Source: RYN-133 sp963708645
Lineage (GTDB): Bacteria > Actinomycetota > Actinomycetes > Mycobacteriales > Jatrophihabitantaceae
NCBI GenBank assembly: GCA_963708645.1
Contig: CAVPTA010000002.1
Location: forward strand, 307,130 to 371,129
Direction of reading: 5' to 3'
Length of the DNA stretch: 64,000 bases
The notes beneath the pieces were generated by a model. That model made no database searches and was not told the DNA's origin. It worked only from the letters and a program-made list of their open reading frames with translations. Numbering within the stretch: the first letter of the stretch is position 1; every line of letters starts with the position of its first letter. The position numbers and the translations under genes were made by a program. This document shows positions 28,745 through 36,141 of the stretch, piece after piece.

Positions 28745-29695
28745 CTATCCGGCCTGCGGGGTATGCACGACGCCGTGCGCGTCCGCGCACTCGGCTGCCA
28801 GATGCTGGTCGCGGGCATCGGCGTGATCGGTCTGCAGCGTCACGTGCCCGATGCCGTGCCGCTCGCTGAGCACCGCCCGCAGCTGCGACGCGACCTCGTG
28901 ACAGTCGCGCGGCGGCCGCACGAGCACGTGCGCCGAGAGCGCTACCGTGCCCGGCCCGATCTCCCACACGTGCAGGTCGTGCACTTCGGCCACCCCATCG
29001 ATCTGGGCGAGTTCTTGACCCAGCGCGGCGGGATCGAGGCCGGACGGCGCGGCCTCGAGGAACACGCGCCCGGCGGCGCGCACCAATCGCCAGCCGGTCC
29101 ACGCCATCACGGCGGCGACAACCAACGACGCGATCGGGTCGGCCCGCGTCCAGCCCGTCGTCAGCACCACGATGCCCGCCAGCAGCGTCGCGGCGAAGGC
29201 CCAGATGTCAGTGAGCAGGTGAGCGAGCACGCCGCGCACATTGAGGCTGTTTCGATCGGCGCGCCCGGCAAGCATCGTCGCGACCAGGTTCACCGCGATT
29301 CCGATCAGCGCGACGACCGTGACCACACCACCGTGCACCCCGGCGGGTGCGAACAGCCGGCCCACCGCCTCGACCGCGAACCACACCGCGAGCAACATCA
29401 GCGTGATCCCGCTGGCCTGTCCCGACAGCGCGTCGACGCGAGCGAAGCCGTACGTGAACGCGCCGCGCGCCGGGCGCTGCACGATTCGCGAGGCGATGAT
29501 CGCGACCGCGAGCGCCCCCGCGTCCGTGAGCATGTGCGCAGCATCGGTCAGCAGGGCGAGTGAATGCGCCAGCAACCCGGCGATCACCTCGCCGATCATG
29601 AACACGACGATCACGACGAGCGCAGCACCCAGCCATCGCCGGTCGGCACCGGCTGAATGTGCACCGGGCAAATGCACATGGTCGTGCGAGCTCAC
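28745..29695 (-). CDS. Cation diffusion facilitator, ZitB-like
   Basis: A CDF metal/proton antiporter of about 316 residues. The histidine-rich start 'HDHVHLPGAH' is followed by six helices. The metal-site motifs are 'LLTDAAHMLTDAGAL' in helix 2 and 'LAHLLTDIWAF' in helix 5 (HxxxD type, zinc-like), and the C-terminal cytoplasmic domain has 'EVHDLHVWEIGPG'. It probably exports Zn2+ or related ions. The GTG at 29695 is chosen because the His-rich start follows it. The zinc-type uptake operon at 33.5-36.1 kb would be its counterpart. Confidence 0.9.
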   Translation of the reverse strand: MSSHDHVHLPGAHSAGADRRWLGAALVVIVVFMIGEVIAGLLAHSLALLTDAAHMLTDAGALAVAIIASRIVQRPARGAFTYGFARVDALSGQASGITLMLLAVWFAVEAVGRLFAPAGVHGGVVTVVALIGIAVNLVATMLAGRADRNSLNVRGVLAHLLTDIWAFAATLLAGIVVLTTGWTRADPIASLVVAAVMAWTGWRLVRAAGRVFLEAAPSGLDPAALGQELAQIDGVAEVHDLHVWEIGPGTVALSAHVLVRPPRDCHEVASQLRAVLSERHGIGHVTLQTDHADARDQHLAAECADAHGVVHTPQAG

Positions 29696-29728
29696 CGCAC
29701 CACTGTCACACAACGAATCCCTTTACGT

Positions 29729-30706
29729 CTAAAGCGTGATGACATCCATTCCCATCACGCGAACGACCTCGGCGAGGGTGTCCTCCGCGATTGCCGTCGC
29801 TGTCTTCGCGCCGCGTCGCAGCACCTGATCCACTTCGGCGTCGCCGATGGCGGCGCGGCGATCGCGGATCGGCCCGAGCAACTCGTCGACCGCCTCGATC
29901 GTCTCCGCCTTCAACCGCGCGGCACCCGCTGATCCGATCTCGTCCGCGATGCCCTCCGGGGTGCGGCCCGAAGACAGCGCCGCGATCGTCAGCAGGTTCG
30001 CGATCTCGGGACGCCCGTCCGGGTCGTAGGTGATCGTTCGTTCGCTGTCGGTGCGTGCCCCGCGGATCTTCGCGGCGATCGTGTCCAGATCGTCGCTCAA
30101 CGCGATCGCGTTACCGAGGCTCTTGCCCATCTTGCGTCCGTCGAGCCCGCGCAGCACCGGCGCGTCGCCGAGCAACGCCTCCGGCAGCGGGAAGATCGCG
30201 CCGTACCGCTCGCCGAAGCGCCGCGCGATGCTGCGCGTCAACTCGAGGTGCGGCAGCTGATCACGCCCGACGGGGACGAGCTCGCCCTTGCAGAACAGGA
30301 TGTCCGCCGCCTGGTGCACGGGATAGGTGAAGGTGAGCCCGCTGACCGACTCGCGTCCGGCGTTGGCGATCTCGTCCTTCACAGTCGGATTGCGTGTCAG
30401 CTCGCCCATGCTCACGAGCGAGAGGAACGGCAACAGCAACTGGTTCAGGGCGGGCACTGCGCTGTGCGGAAAGATCACCGTCGCGTCCGGGTCGAGTCCG
30501 ACGGCGAGATAGTCGCGCACCAGGTCACGTACCAATTCACGTAATCGCTCAGGACGCGCTCGATCGGTGATCACTTGGTAATCGGCGACGACCACGAAGA
30601 TCTCGTGGCCCTCGCGTTGCAGGCGCACGCGATTGGCCAGGGTGCCGAAGTAATGGCCGAGGTGCAGGGCGCCGGTGGGCCGGTCGCCGGTGAGGACGCG
30701 GGACAT
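29729..30706 (-). CDS. trpS: Tryptophanyl-tRNA synthetase
   Basis: A 325-residue class I TrpRS that charges tRNA-Trp. The HIGH-type motif is in 'GDRPTGALHLGHYFGTL' and the KMSKS-type motif is 'GRKMGKSLGNA'. It belongs to the 'LTGDRPTGxLHLGHY' branch, which in actinomycetes often coexists with a second TrpRS. In Streptomyces coelicolor one of two TrpRS genes is attenuated and gives indolmycin resistance; whether this is its ortholog cannot be judged here. It is controlled by the attenuator at 30751-30844 and lies downstream of guaB1. Confidence 0.95.
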   Translation of the reverse strand: MSRVLTGDRPTGALHLGHYFGTLANRVRLQREGHEIFVVVADYQVITDRARPERLRELVRDLVRDYLAVGLDPDATVIFPHSAVPALNQLLLPFLSLVSMGELTRNPTVKDEIANAGRESVSGLTFTYPVHQAADILFCKGELVPVGRDQLPHLELTRSIARRFGERYGAIFPLPEALLGDAPVLRGLDGRKMGKSLGNAIALSDDLDTIAAKIRGARTDSERTITYDPDGRPEIANLLTIAALSSGRTPEGIADEIGSAGAARLKAETIEAVDELLGPIRDRRAAIGDAEVDQVLRRGAKTATAIAEDTLAEVVRVMGMDVITL

Positions 30707-30750
30707 GACATGCCTTTCGGGTCATGGGTCGCCGCACCCGAACAGCACGA

Positions 30751-30776
30751 AGGGCCGCCCGAATACGGACGGCCCT
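30751..30776 (-). terminator. Attenuator terminator hairpin of trpS
   Basis: An 11-bp stem with a 4-base loop. On the transcribed strand the 5' arm AGGGCCGTCCG pairs with CGGGCGGCCCT, with one G-U pair. Its 5' arm contains GCCGTCCG, which is the exact complement of CGGACGGC inside the leader peptide gene, so an antiterminator can form instead. The T-tract after the stem is poor (only TT). Confidence 0.75.
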
Positions 30777-30799
30777 GGGTTGGGAAACGCGCAGCAGGA

Positions 30800-30844
30800 T
30801 CAGCCGTCCGAGGACGGCCACCACTGCTGCACGCGCGAAGTCAT
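30800..30844 (-). CDS. Trp leader peptide of trpS attenuator
   Basis: A 14-residue open frame, MTSRVQQWWPSSDG, with two tandem Trp codons at 30818-30823, placed about 95 bases upstream of trpS. The end of the gene folds into a perfect 7-bp hairpin, GCCGTCC/GGACGGC (30803-30818), whose 5' arm begins right after the Trp codons. A ribosome stalled at Trp-Trp for lack of charged tRNA would free GGACGGC to pair with the terminator's 5' arm and allow trpS to be read. It is too short for normal gene calling. Confidence 0.85.
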   Translation of the reverse strand: MTSRVQQWWPSSDG

Positions 30845-30850
30845 GACCCG

Positions 30851-30856
30851 ACTATA
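30851..30856 (-). promoter_or_regulatory. -10 box (TATAGT) for a leaderless trpS leader transcript
   Basis: TATAGT on the minus strand ends six bases before the A of the leader-peptide ATG. That spacing would place the transcript start at the ATG, giving a leaderless leader peptide. It lies between the guaB1 stop and the leader, so trpS may have its own promoter. No -35 box was judged. Confidence 0.5.
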
Positions 30857-30858
30857 AG

Positions 30859-32292
30859 TCACCAGCCGGAGTAGAGCGGGCGTCCTTCGGCGTATCCGGA
30901 CGCCGACTGCACGCCAACGACAGCGCGCTCGTGCAACTGTTCGAGCGTCGCCGCACCGGCGTAGGTGCATGCCGAGCGCACGCCGGCCGTGATCGTGTCG
31001 ATCAGGTCCTCGACGCCGGGACGCACCGGGTCGACGAACTGCCGTCCGCTCGAGATGCCCTCTTCGAAGAGCGCCTTGCGAGCACGGTCGAACGCGCTCT
31101 CGCCGACCGTCCGGTTGGCGACGGCCCGTGCGGACGCCATGCCGAAGCTGTCCTTGTACATGCGGCCGTCGGTAGCCATGTGCAGATCGCCGGGCGACTC
31201 GTGCGTTCCCGCGAACCACGACCCGATCATTACCGCGGACGCGCCCGCTGCGAGCGCGAGCGCGACGTCACGGGGATGGCGCACTCCCCCGTCGGCCCAC
31301 ACGTGCCTCCCGAGCGAGCGTGCCGCAGCGGCGCATTCGCGCACGGCCGAGAACTGCGGACGGCCGACGCCGGTCATCATCCGCGTCGTGCACATCGCGC
31401 CCGGGCCGACGCCGACCTTCACGATGTCGGCGCCGGCCTCGATCAGGTCGCGGGTGCCCTCGGCCGAGACGATGTTGCCGGCAACGACGGGTACCGAAGG
31501 ATCGATCGAGCGGACCGAACGCAGCGCGTCGACCATGCGCTGCTGATGACCGTGGGCGGTGTCCATGACGAGCAGGTCAATGCCCGCGTCGATCAGTTCC
31601 GCCGCCTTGGCGGCCACATCCCCGTTGACGCCGATCGCCGCCGCCACACGCAGCCGTCCCGCATCGTCGACAGCGGGTCGGTAGATGGTCGAGCGCAACG
31701 CCCCGGTGCGGGTGATGACTCCGACGAGCTGCCCGTCGTCGTCGACGACAGGTGCCAGCTTGCGACGAGCCTTGTCGAGGGTCTCGAACGCGTGCTGCGG
31801 GTCGATCGGTGCCACGAGCACGAGCGGGTCGCCCGACATCACCTGGTGCATCTGGGCGAACCGGTCAGCGCCGGCGCAATCGGCCTCGGTCACCACCCCG
31901 ACCGGACGGCCGCCGTCGACGATGACGAGGGCGCCGTGTGCGCGCTTGGGCAGCAGCGCGAGCGCGTCGCTGACCGGCGCCTGCGGGCCCAGCGTCAGCG
32001 CCGTCTCGACCACAAGGTGACGCGCCTTGACCCACTCGACCACTTCGCGCACGACGCCAGCCGGGATGTCCTGTGGCAGCACGGTCAGCCCACCGCGTCG
32101 CGCAACGGTCTCGGCCATGCGTCGTCCTGCCACCGCAGTCATGTTCGCGACGACGATCGGGATCGTCGCGCCACTGCCGTCGGAGGTGGTCAGGTCGACG
32201 TCGAAACGGGACGCCACGGACGATCGGGCGGGCACCATGAAGACGTCGTCATAGGTCAGCTCGAACTGCGGAGCCGGGTCGAGGAAGCGCAC
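30859..32292 (-). CDS. guaB1: GuaB1-family GMP reductase / IMP dehydrogenase-related protein
   Basis: A 477-residue TIM-barrel enzyme of the IMPDH/GMPR family. Two CBS domains are inserted (about residues 90-215). The catalytic Cys loop is 'GVGPGAMCTTRMMTGVG', and 'MDTAHGHQQRMVDALR' and 'VVAGNIVSAEGTRDL' are family motifs. Proteins of this GuaB1 group in mycobacteria act as GMP reductases (GMP to IMP with NADPH) tuned by the CBS domains, rather than as the housekeeping IMP dehydrogenase. The GTG start leaves a 5' leader of only a few bases after a TAGAAT -10 box. Confidence 0.9.
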   Translation of the reverse strand: MRFLDPAPQFELTYDDVFMVPARSSVASRFDVDLTTSDGSGATIPIVVANMTAVAGRRMAETVARRGGLTVLPQDIPAGVVREVVEWVKARHLVVETALTLGPQAPVSDALALLPKRAHGALVIVDGGRPVGVVTEADCAGADRFAQMHQVMSGDPLVLVAPIDPQHAFETLDKARRKLAPVVDDDGQLVGVITRTGALRSTIYRPAVDDAGRLRVAAAIGVNGDVAAKAAELIDAGIDLLVMDTAHGHQQRMVDALRSVRSIDPSVPVVAGNIVSAEGTRDLIEAGADIVKVGVGPGAMCTTRMMTGVGRPQFSAVRECAAAARSLGRHVWADGGVRHPRDVALALAAGASAVMIGSWFAGTHESPGDLHMATDGRMYKDSFGMASARAVANRTVGESAFDRARKALFEEGISSGRQFVDPVRPGVEDLIDTITAGVRSACTYAGAATLEQLHERAVVGVQSASGYAEGRPLYSGW

Positions 32293-32301
32293 AAAGAGGT
32301 G

Positions 32302-32322
32302 ATTCTAGCCGCGAACTAGGGT
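32302..32322. promoter_or_regulatory. Divergent promoter pair between guaB1 and HAD gene
   Basis: On the minus strand TAGAAT (32302-32307) is a good -10 box for guaB1. On the plus strand TAGGGT (32317-32322) lies seven bases before a GTG of the HAD gene. The two promoters are back to back in about 30 bases, so the genes may compete for polymerase. Seen by motif only. Confidence 0.45.
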
Positions 32323-32329
32323 GGCGGGT

Positions 32330-32791
32330 GTGCTCGCGGTCTTCGACGTCGACGGCGTCGTAGCCGATGTTCGGCACCGGCTCCATCACCTGCACCACCG
32401 GAGGTGGCACCGATTCTTCGCCGAGGCCGGCGCCGATCCGCTGCTCCTCGAAGGCCAACGGCTTGTCGCCGACCTGGGGCGCGAACACGAGATCGTCTGG
32501 CTGACCGGCCGTCCCGAATGGCTGCGCGAGGTGACCCTCGACTGGTTCGAACAGCACGGGCTCCCGACCGACGAACTGCACATGCGCCCGGATGGCGACT
32601 ACCGCCCGGCGCGGGTCTACAAACTCGCCGTGCTGCGCCGCCTCGCCGACAGGGGCATCGCCGCCGTTGTCGACGACGACCCCGAAGTCATCGACGCCGG
32701 GATGCGCGCAGGCTTCCCCGCCGTGCTCGCCGATTGGGTCCCCCGCACGGACGACCTGAGAGCGGCGCAAGAGCAATGGGGTCGCACCTGA
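32330..32791 (+). CDS. HAD-superfamily hydrolase-like protein
   Basis: A 153-residue HAD-fold protein. The nucleophile motif is at the very start ('LAVFDVDGVVADVRHRL'), the threonine motif is 'IVWLTGRPEWLREVT', and the acidic motif III is in 'AAVVDDDPEVIDAGMRAGF'. It resembles polynucleotide-kinase 3'-phosphatase-type HAD proteins that act on nucleotides. Another GTG at 32321 is possible. I prefer 32330 because of the -10 box spacing and because the first beta strand begins right after it. Confidence 0.8.
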   Translation: MLAVFDVDGVVADVRHRLHHLHHRRWHRFFAEAGADPLLLEGQRLVADLGREHEIVWLTGRPEWLREVTLDWFEQHGLPTDELHMRPDGDYRPARVYKLAVLRRLADRGIAAVVDDDPEVIDAGMRAGFPAVLADWVPRTDDLRAAQEQWGRT

Positions 32792-33155
32792 CGTCTTGCA
32801 CACACACCGGCGTACGGTCGATATTGTTCGTAGTCCGACCAAACCAAGCGGTTGCAACGTCACGGCAAGGTAACAATTTTACAAAGACCACACATGACTT
32901 GCCCGGATATGTCCGAAACGGAGGCGCCTGTTTCGCCGCGCCTCGTGGACAAGGGCCGTTTCCGGGGCAGACTTGTGAGGTAGCTCTCCCTGGAAACGAT
33001 TTCGGAGCCGATCAGGACACCGACAGCCAGTCGGTATCACCGCCGGGCCGGAGGACACCTCCAGACAGAGTTGCCAGCGATCCACCGCACAACAGCAGGA
33101 CAATTCCACATCGATCCGATCCCCCGCCGGATCTCGCCCCCACAGGACCACCGCC
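32792..33155 (+). other. Gene-free region, possible structured 5' leader of DUF5999 gene
   Basis: There are 364 bases without a convincing gene. TTGCAA near 32852 followed by an AT-rich patch (AACAATTTTACAAAG, about 32871-32886) could be a promoter for the small gene at 33156, leaving an untranslated leader of about 270 bases. That leader contains two neat hairpins, ACCGAC/GTCGGT at 33019-33035 and GGAGG/CCTCC at 33050-33062. No known riboswitch was recognised. Confidence 0.4.
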
Positions 33156-33407
33156 ATGACCACGTTCCAGGACACTGAGATGACAGCCCACGCACACTGC
33201 CTGCACGAGCCGCGCTGCCCAACGGTCGATGACAGCGACCGCGACGCGGCGCACGTGCTCGTCTCACACCCCGAGCAGGGGTGGAGCTTGCTGTGCAACG
33301 GCATCGTGCTCTTCGAAGACTTCGGCGAGCTGCTGCCCAACGGCACCAGCTGCGGTGCGCGCCGCGCCGAGCTGCTGATGGCCTCGCCGCACCGTCGCGC
33401 CAGCTGA
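33156..33407 (+). CDS. DUF5999-family small protein
   Basis: An 83-residue protein of the DUF5999 family, common in Streptomyces and relatives. The hallmark is 'HEPRCPTVDDSDRDAAHVL' followed by 'HPEQGWSLLCNGIVLFEDFGELLPNG'. It has a Cys/His-containing start (HAHCLHEPRC) and a third cysteine in 'LLCNG', so metal binding is possible. The function is unknown. A second ATG 24 bases further in (33180) fits the family start equally well. Confidence 0.85.
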   Translation: MTTFQDTEMTAHAHCLHEPRCPTVDDSDRDAAHVLVSHPEQGWSLLCNGIVLFEDFGELLPNGTSCGARRAELLMASPHRRAS

Positions 33408-33441
33408 CCCATCCGGCGCCGACCCCACCCTGCGCCGGCCG

Positions 33442-33473
33442 CTCCACCAGCACCACCCTCCACCAGCACCACC
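33442..33473 (+). repeat. Tandem 16-bp duplication
   Basis: Two perfect adjacent copies of CTCCACCAGCACCACC in the gap between the DUF5999 gene and the metal-uptake operon. A partial third copy is not seen. There is no obvious role; it may be replication slippage. Confidence 0.8.
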
Positions 33474-33527
33474 CTCCCCCAGTCACCGCACCCGCCACCC
33501 GCGGGCCGATGACTGCTAACCTTCTTA

Positions 33528-33550
33528 TTGAATATCGTTGTCGATATCAG
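33528..33550. promoter_or_regulatory. Zur/Fur-type operator before metal-uptake operon
   Basis: An AT-rich inverted repeat, ATATCG (33532-33537) and CGATAT (33542-33547), flanked by TGA and TCA in near symmetry. It lies just upstream of the AAGGGG ribosome site (33552-33557) of the binding-protein gene. This is the usual place and general shape of a Fur-family (Zur) box, although the match to a consensus was judged by eye only. Confidence 0.55.
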
Positions 33551-33565
33551 TAAGGGGTCGGACGG

Positions 33566-34475
33566 ATGTCGGTCCGGAGCATCACGGCGGCCAGCGTCGC
33601 GATGCTGCTCGCCGCGATGGCAGTGAGCGGCTGCGCGGTCGACACGAGCGCTGCGGACGGCCGACTGCAGGTCGTGACCTCGACCGACGTCTACGCCGCG
33701 ATCGTGCGCGCCGTCGCCGGGTCGCACGTCGACGTGACGGCGTTGATCGACAGCCCGGCCCAGGACCCGCACTCCTTCGAGGCGAGTGCGCGCAACGAGC
33801 TCGCTATCGCGCGCGCCGACGTCGTCGTCGAGAACGGCGGCGGCTACGACGATTTCATGCACCAGCTGCGTCAGGCGGCCGGCAAGCGTGACGCGACCAC
33901 GCTCGACGTCGTCGCGATCTCCGGTCACACCGCCCCGCCAGGCGGCGGGCTGAACGAGCACATCTGGTACGACTTCGCATCGATCCAGCGCTTCGTCGCA
34001 CGTCTGGTAGCCGTGCTGTCGACCCGGCTGCCCGCCCAGGCGCACGCCTTCGATGCGGGCGCGGCGCGGTTCGTCGCGGGCCTGCACCGTCTCGAGACCA
34101 CCGAGTCGGCACTGCGTGCGCGCTACGGCGGCACGTCCGTCGCGATCACCGAGCCCGTCCCCGACTATCTGCTGTCGGCCTGCGGGCTGGTCAACCGCAC
34201 GCCCGAGCAGTTCAGCGCCGCGGTCGAGGGCGGGACGGACGTATCCGCGCTGATCCTCGAACACACGCTCGCGCTGTTCGACCAGCACATCGTCCGCGCG
34301 CTCGTCTACAACGAGCAGAGCGCCGGTGCCGAGACCACGCGGGTGCTCGCCGCGGCGCACGCTGACCGGCATTCCGGTGGTTCCCGTGACAGAGACCCTG
34401 CCGAACACGACCATCGGCTACCTCGGCTGGATGGGAGCGAATCTCGCTGCCCTGACGAAAGCGCTCGCGCGATGA
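33566..34475 (+). pseudogene. Zinc/manganese ABC transporter binding protein, frameshifted
   Basis: A ZnuA/AztC-like cluster A-I solute-binding lipoprotein. The signal peptide ends in the lipobox 'VSGC' (Cys23). Metal ligands are visible as His in 'DPHSFEASARNELAIARAD' and His in 'NEHIWYDF'. The frame shifts at about 34360: reading on in the next frame gives 'LTGIPVVPVTETLPNTTIGY' and 'WMGANLAALTKALAR' and then a TGA that overlaps the ATG of the ATPase gene (ATGA). The uncorrected frame instead runs through into the ATPase and makes a false fusion. One extra base explains everything, so the gene is probably intact in nature. Confidence 0.87.
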
Positions 34476-35272
34476 CGCCCGTCCTCGAACTGCGTGGTGC
34501 CGGCCTCGGGTACGGAGCACGTGAGCTGTGGCAAGGGCTCGACCTGCAGGTCGAGGCCGGCGAATTCATCGCCGTCCTCGGCGCGAACGGATCCGGCAAG
34601 ACGAGCCTGTTGCGCGCGATTCTCGGACTACAGCCGCTCTCGTCCGGACAGGTGCTGATCGAGGGGACGCCGGCTCGCCGTGGCAGCGCTTCGATCGGTT
34701 ACGTGCCCCAGCAGCGCCGCCTCGATCCGCTGGTGCCGTTGCGCGCCCGCGACGTCGTGGGCCAGGGCATCGACGGACACCGCTGGGGTATCGGCCGGCC
34801 GAGTGCCGACCGGCGTGCTCGCGTCGCCGCCGCGCTCGCCCAGGTCGGCGCGACGCCCTACGCCGAAGTCCCCGTCGGAGTGCTGTCCGGCGGCGAACAG
34901 CAACGCGTGCGGATCGCGCAGGCGCTGGCCACCGACCCGCACCTGCTGCTGTGCGACGAGCCGCTCCTCTCGCTCGACCCGAATCACCAGGCGGCGATCA
35001 CGGCGCTGATCGACCGCCGCCGTCGTGAGCACGACACAGCGGTCGTGTTCGTGACGCACGAGATCAATCCAGTGCTCCCCTACGTCGATCGAGTGCTCTA
35101 TCTCGCGGGCGGACGTTTCCGGGTCGGCACGGTCGACGAGGTGATGACGACGCAGACGCTGTCGGCGCTGTACGGACGCCCGGTCGAAGTCATCCGCTCC
35201 GGTGACCGCCTGCTCGTGGCCGGCGTGCCCGACCTGCATGCACACCACCATCACGAAGGGATCGTCCCGTGA
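34472..35272 (+). CDS. Metal ABC transporter ATP-binding protein
   Basis: A 266-residue ABC ATPase of the ZnuC type. Walker A is 'VLGANGSGKTSLLRA', the signature is 'VLSGGEQQRVRIAQALA', Walker B is 'LLLCDEPLLSLDP' and the switch His is in 'VFVTHEINP'. The C-terminus is His-rich ('HAHHHH'), which fits a role in handling zinc or similar ions. It starts inside the stop of the binding-protein gene, and its own stop overlaps the permease start by 4 bases, so the three form a tight operon. Confidence 0.93.
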   Translation: MTPVLELRGAGLGYGARELWQGLDLQVEAGEFIAVLGANGSGKTSLLRAILGLQPLSSGQVLIEGTPARRGSASIGYVPQQRRLDPLVPLRARDVVGQGIDGHRWGIGRPSADRRARVAAALAQVGATPYAEVPVGVLSGGEQQRVRIAQALATDPHLLLCDEPLLSLDPNHQAAITALIDRRRREHDTAVVFVTHEINPVLPYVDRVLYLAGGRFRVGTVDEVMTTQTLSALYGRPVEVIRSGDRLLVAGVPDLHAHHHHEGIVP

Positions 35273-36141
35273 ACTGGTGGCATCGCGTCTTCGACTTCAC
35301 CGACTACGGTCAACTGCTCGCGCTGCTGCACAACTCGGTCATCGCCGGTGCGATTCTGGGCGTGGTGTGCGGGTTGATCAGCACGTTCGTCATGATGCGC
35401 GACCTCCCGTTCGCGGTACACGGCATCTCCGAGCTTTCCTTCGCCGGCGCCGCGGCAGCACTGCTTGCCGGTACGAGCGTCGTGCTCGGCGGCATCATCG
35501 GGTCGATCATTGCGGCTTTGATCATCGGCGTGCTCGGCGTCCGGGCGCGCGAACGCAACTCGATCATCGGTGTCGTGATGCCGTTCGGGCTCGGCCTGGG
35601 CGTGCTGTTCATCGGGCTCTACCAAGGCCGGTCGGCGAACAAGTTCGGCGCGCTCATCGGACAGATCGTTGCCGTCGACACCACGCAGCTCGGCTATCTG
35701 ATCTGGACGTCGGTGATCGTCGTTGCCGCGTTGGTGGTGATGTGGCGGCCGTTGATGTTCGCCAGCACCGACCCCGATGCCGCCGCGGCTCGCGGTGTTC
35801 CGGTGCGGCTGCTCTCGCCGGTGTTCATGCTCGTGCTCGGTCTTACGGTCGCGATGTCGGTGCAAGCCGTCGGTGCGCTGCTCGTGCTCTCGATCGTCAG
35901 CACGCCGGCTGCTGCGGCCATGCGCGTCACGGCGTCACCGGTGCTCGTCCCCGTGCTGTCGGTCGTGTTCGCGACAACGTCGACGGTCGGCGGCATCCTG
36001 CTCGCGCTCGGCTCCGACAACATCCCGATCAGCCCGTACGTCACGACGATCTCGTTCACGTTCTATCTCGCGTGCAGGGTGATCGGGCACGTCCGAACGA
36101 AGCGTGGGTGGACGCGCCGAGTCGAGCTGGCCCCAGAATAA
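35269..36141 (+). CDS. Metal ABC transporter permease
   Basis: A 290-residue ZnuB/MntB-type permease with about eight to nine helices. It has the family sequences 'GISELSFAGAAAALLAG' and 'ARGVPVRLLSPVFMLVLGL' with the usual acidic/Gly coupling region before it. It imports Zn2+ or Mn2+ with the neighbouring ATPase and binding protein. The GTG start overlaps the ATPase stop (GTGA). The gene ends right next to the convergent AidB-like gene. Confidence 0.92.
   Translation: MNWWHRVFDFTDYGQLLALLHNSVIAGAILGVVCGLISTFVMMRDLPFAVHGISELSFAGAAAALLAGTSVVLGGIIGSIIAALIIGVLGVRARERNSIIGVVMPFGLGLGVLFIGLYQGRSANKFGALIGQIVAVDTTQLGYLIWTSVIVVAALVVMWRPLMFASTDPDAAAARGVPVRLLSPVFMLVLGLTVAMSVQAVGALLVLSIVSTPAAAAMRVTASPVLVPVLSVVFATTSTVGGILLALGSDNIPISPYVTTISFTFYLACRVIGHVRTKRGWTRRVELAPE

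Noticed and set aside
32860..32960. A c-di-AMP (ydaO) or other known riboswitch before the DUF5999 gene.
   Set aside because: I could not find the conserved core sequences of any known class, so only an unassigned structured leader is reported.
33566..35272. A 568-residue metal-binding protein/ABC ATPase fusion.
   Set aside because: The other frame after about 34360 restores a normal binding-protein end and an ATGA overlap with the ATPase, so the fusion is caused by one extra base.
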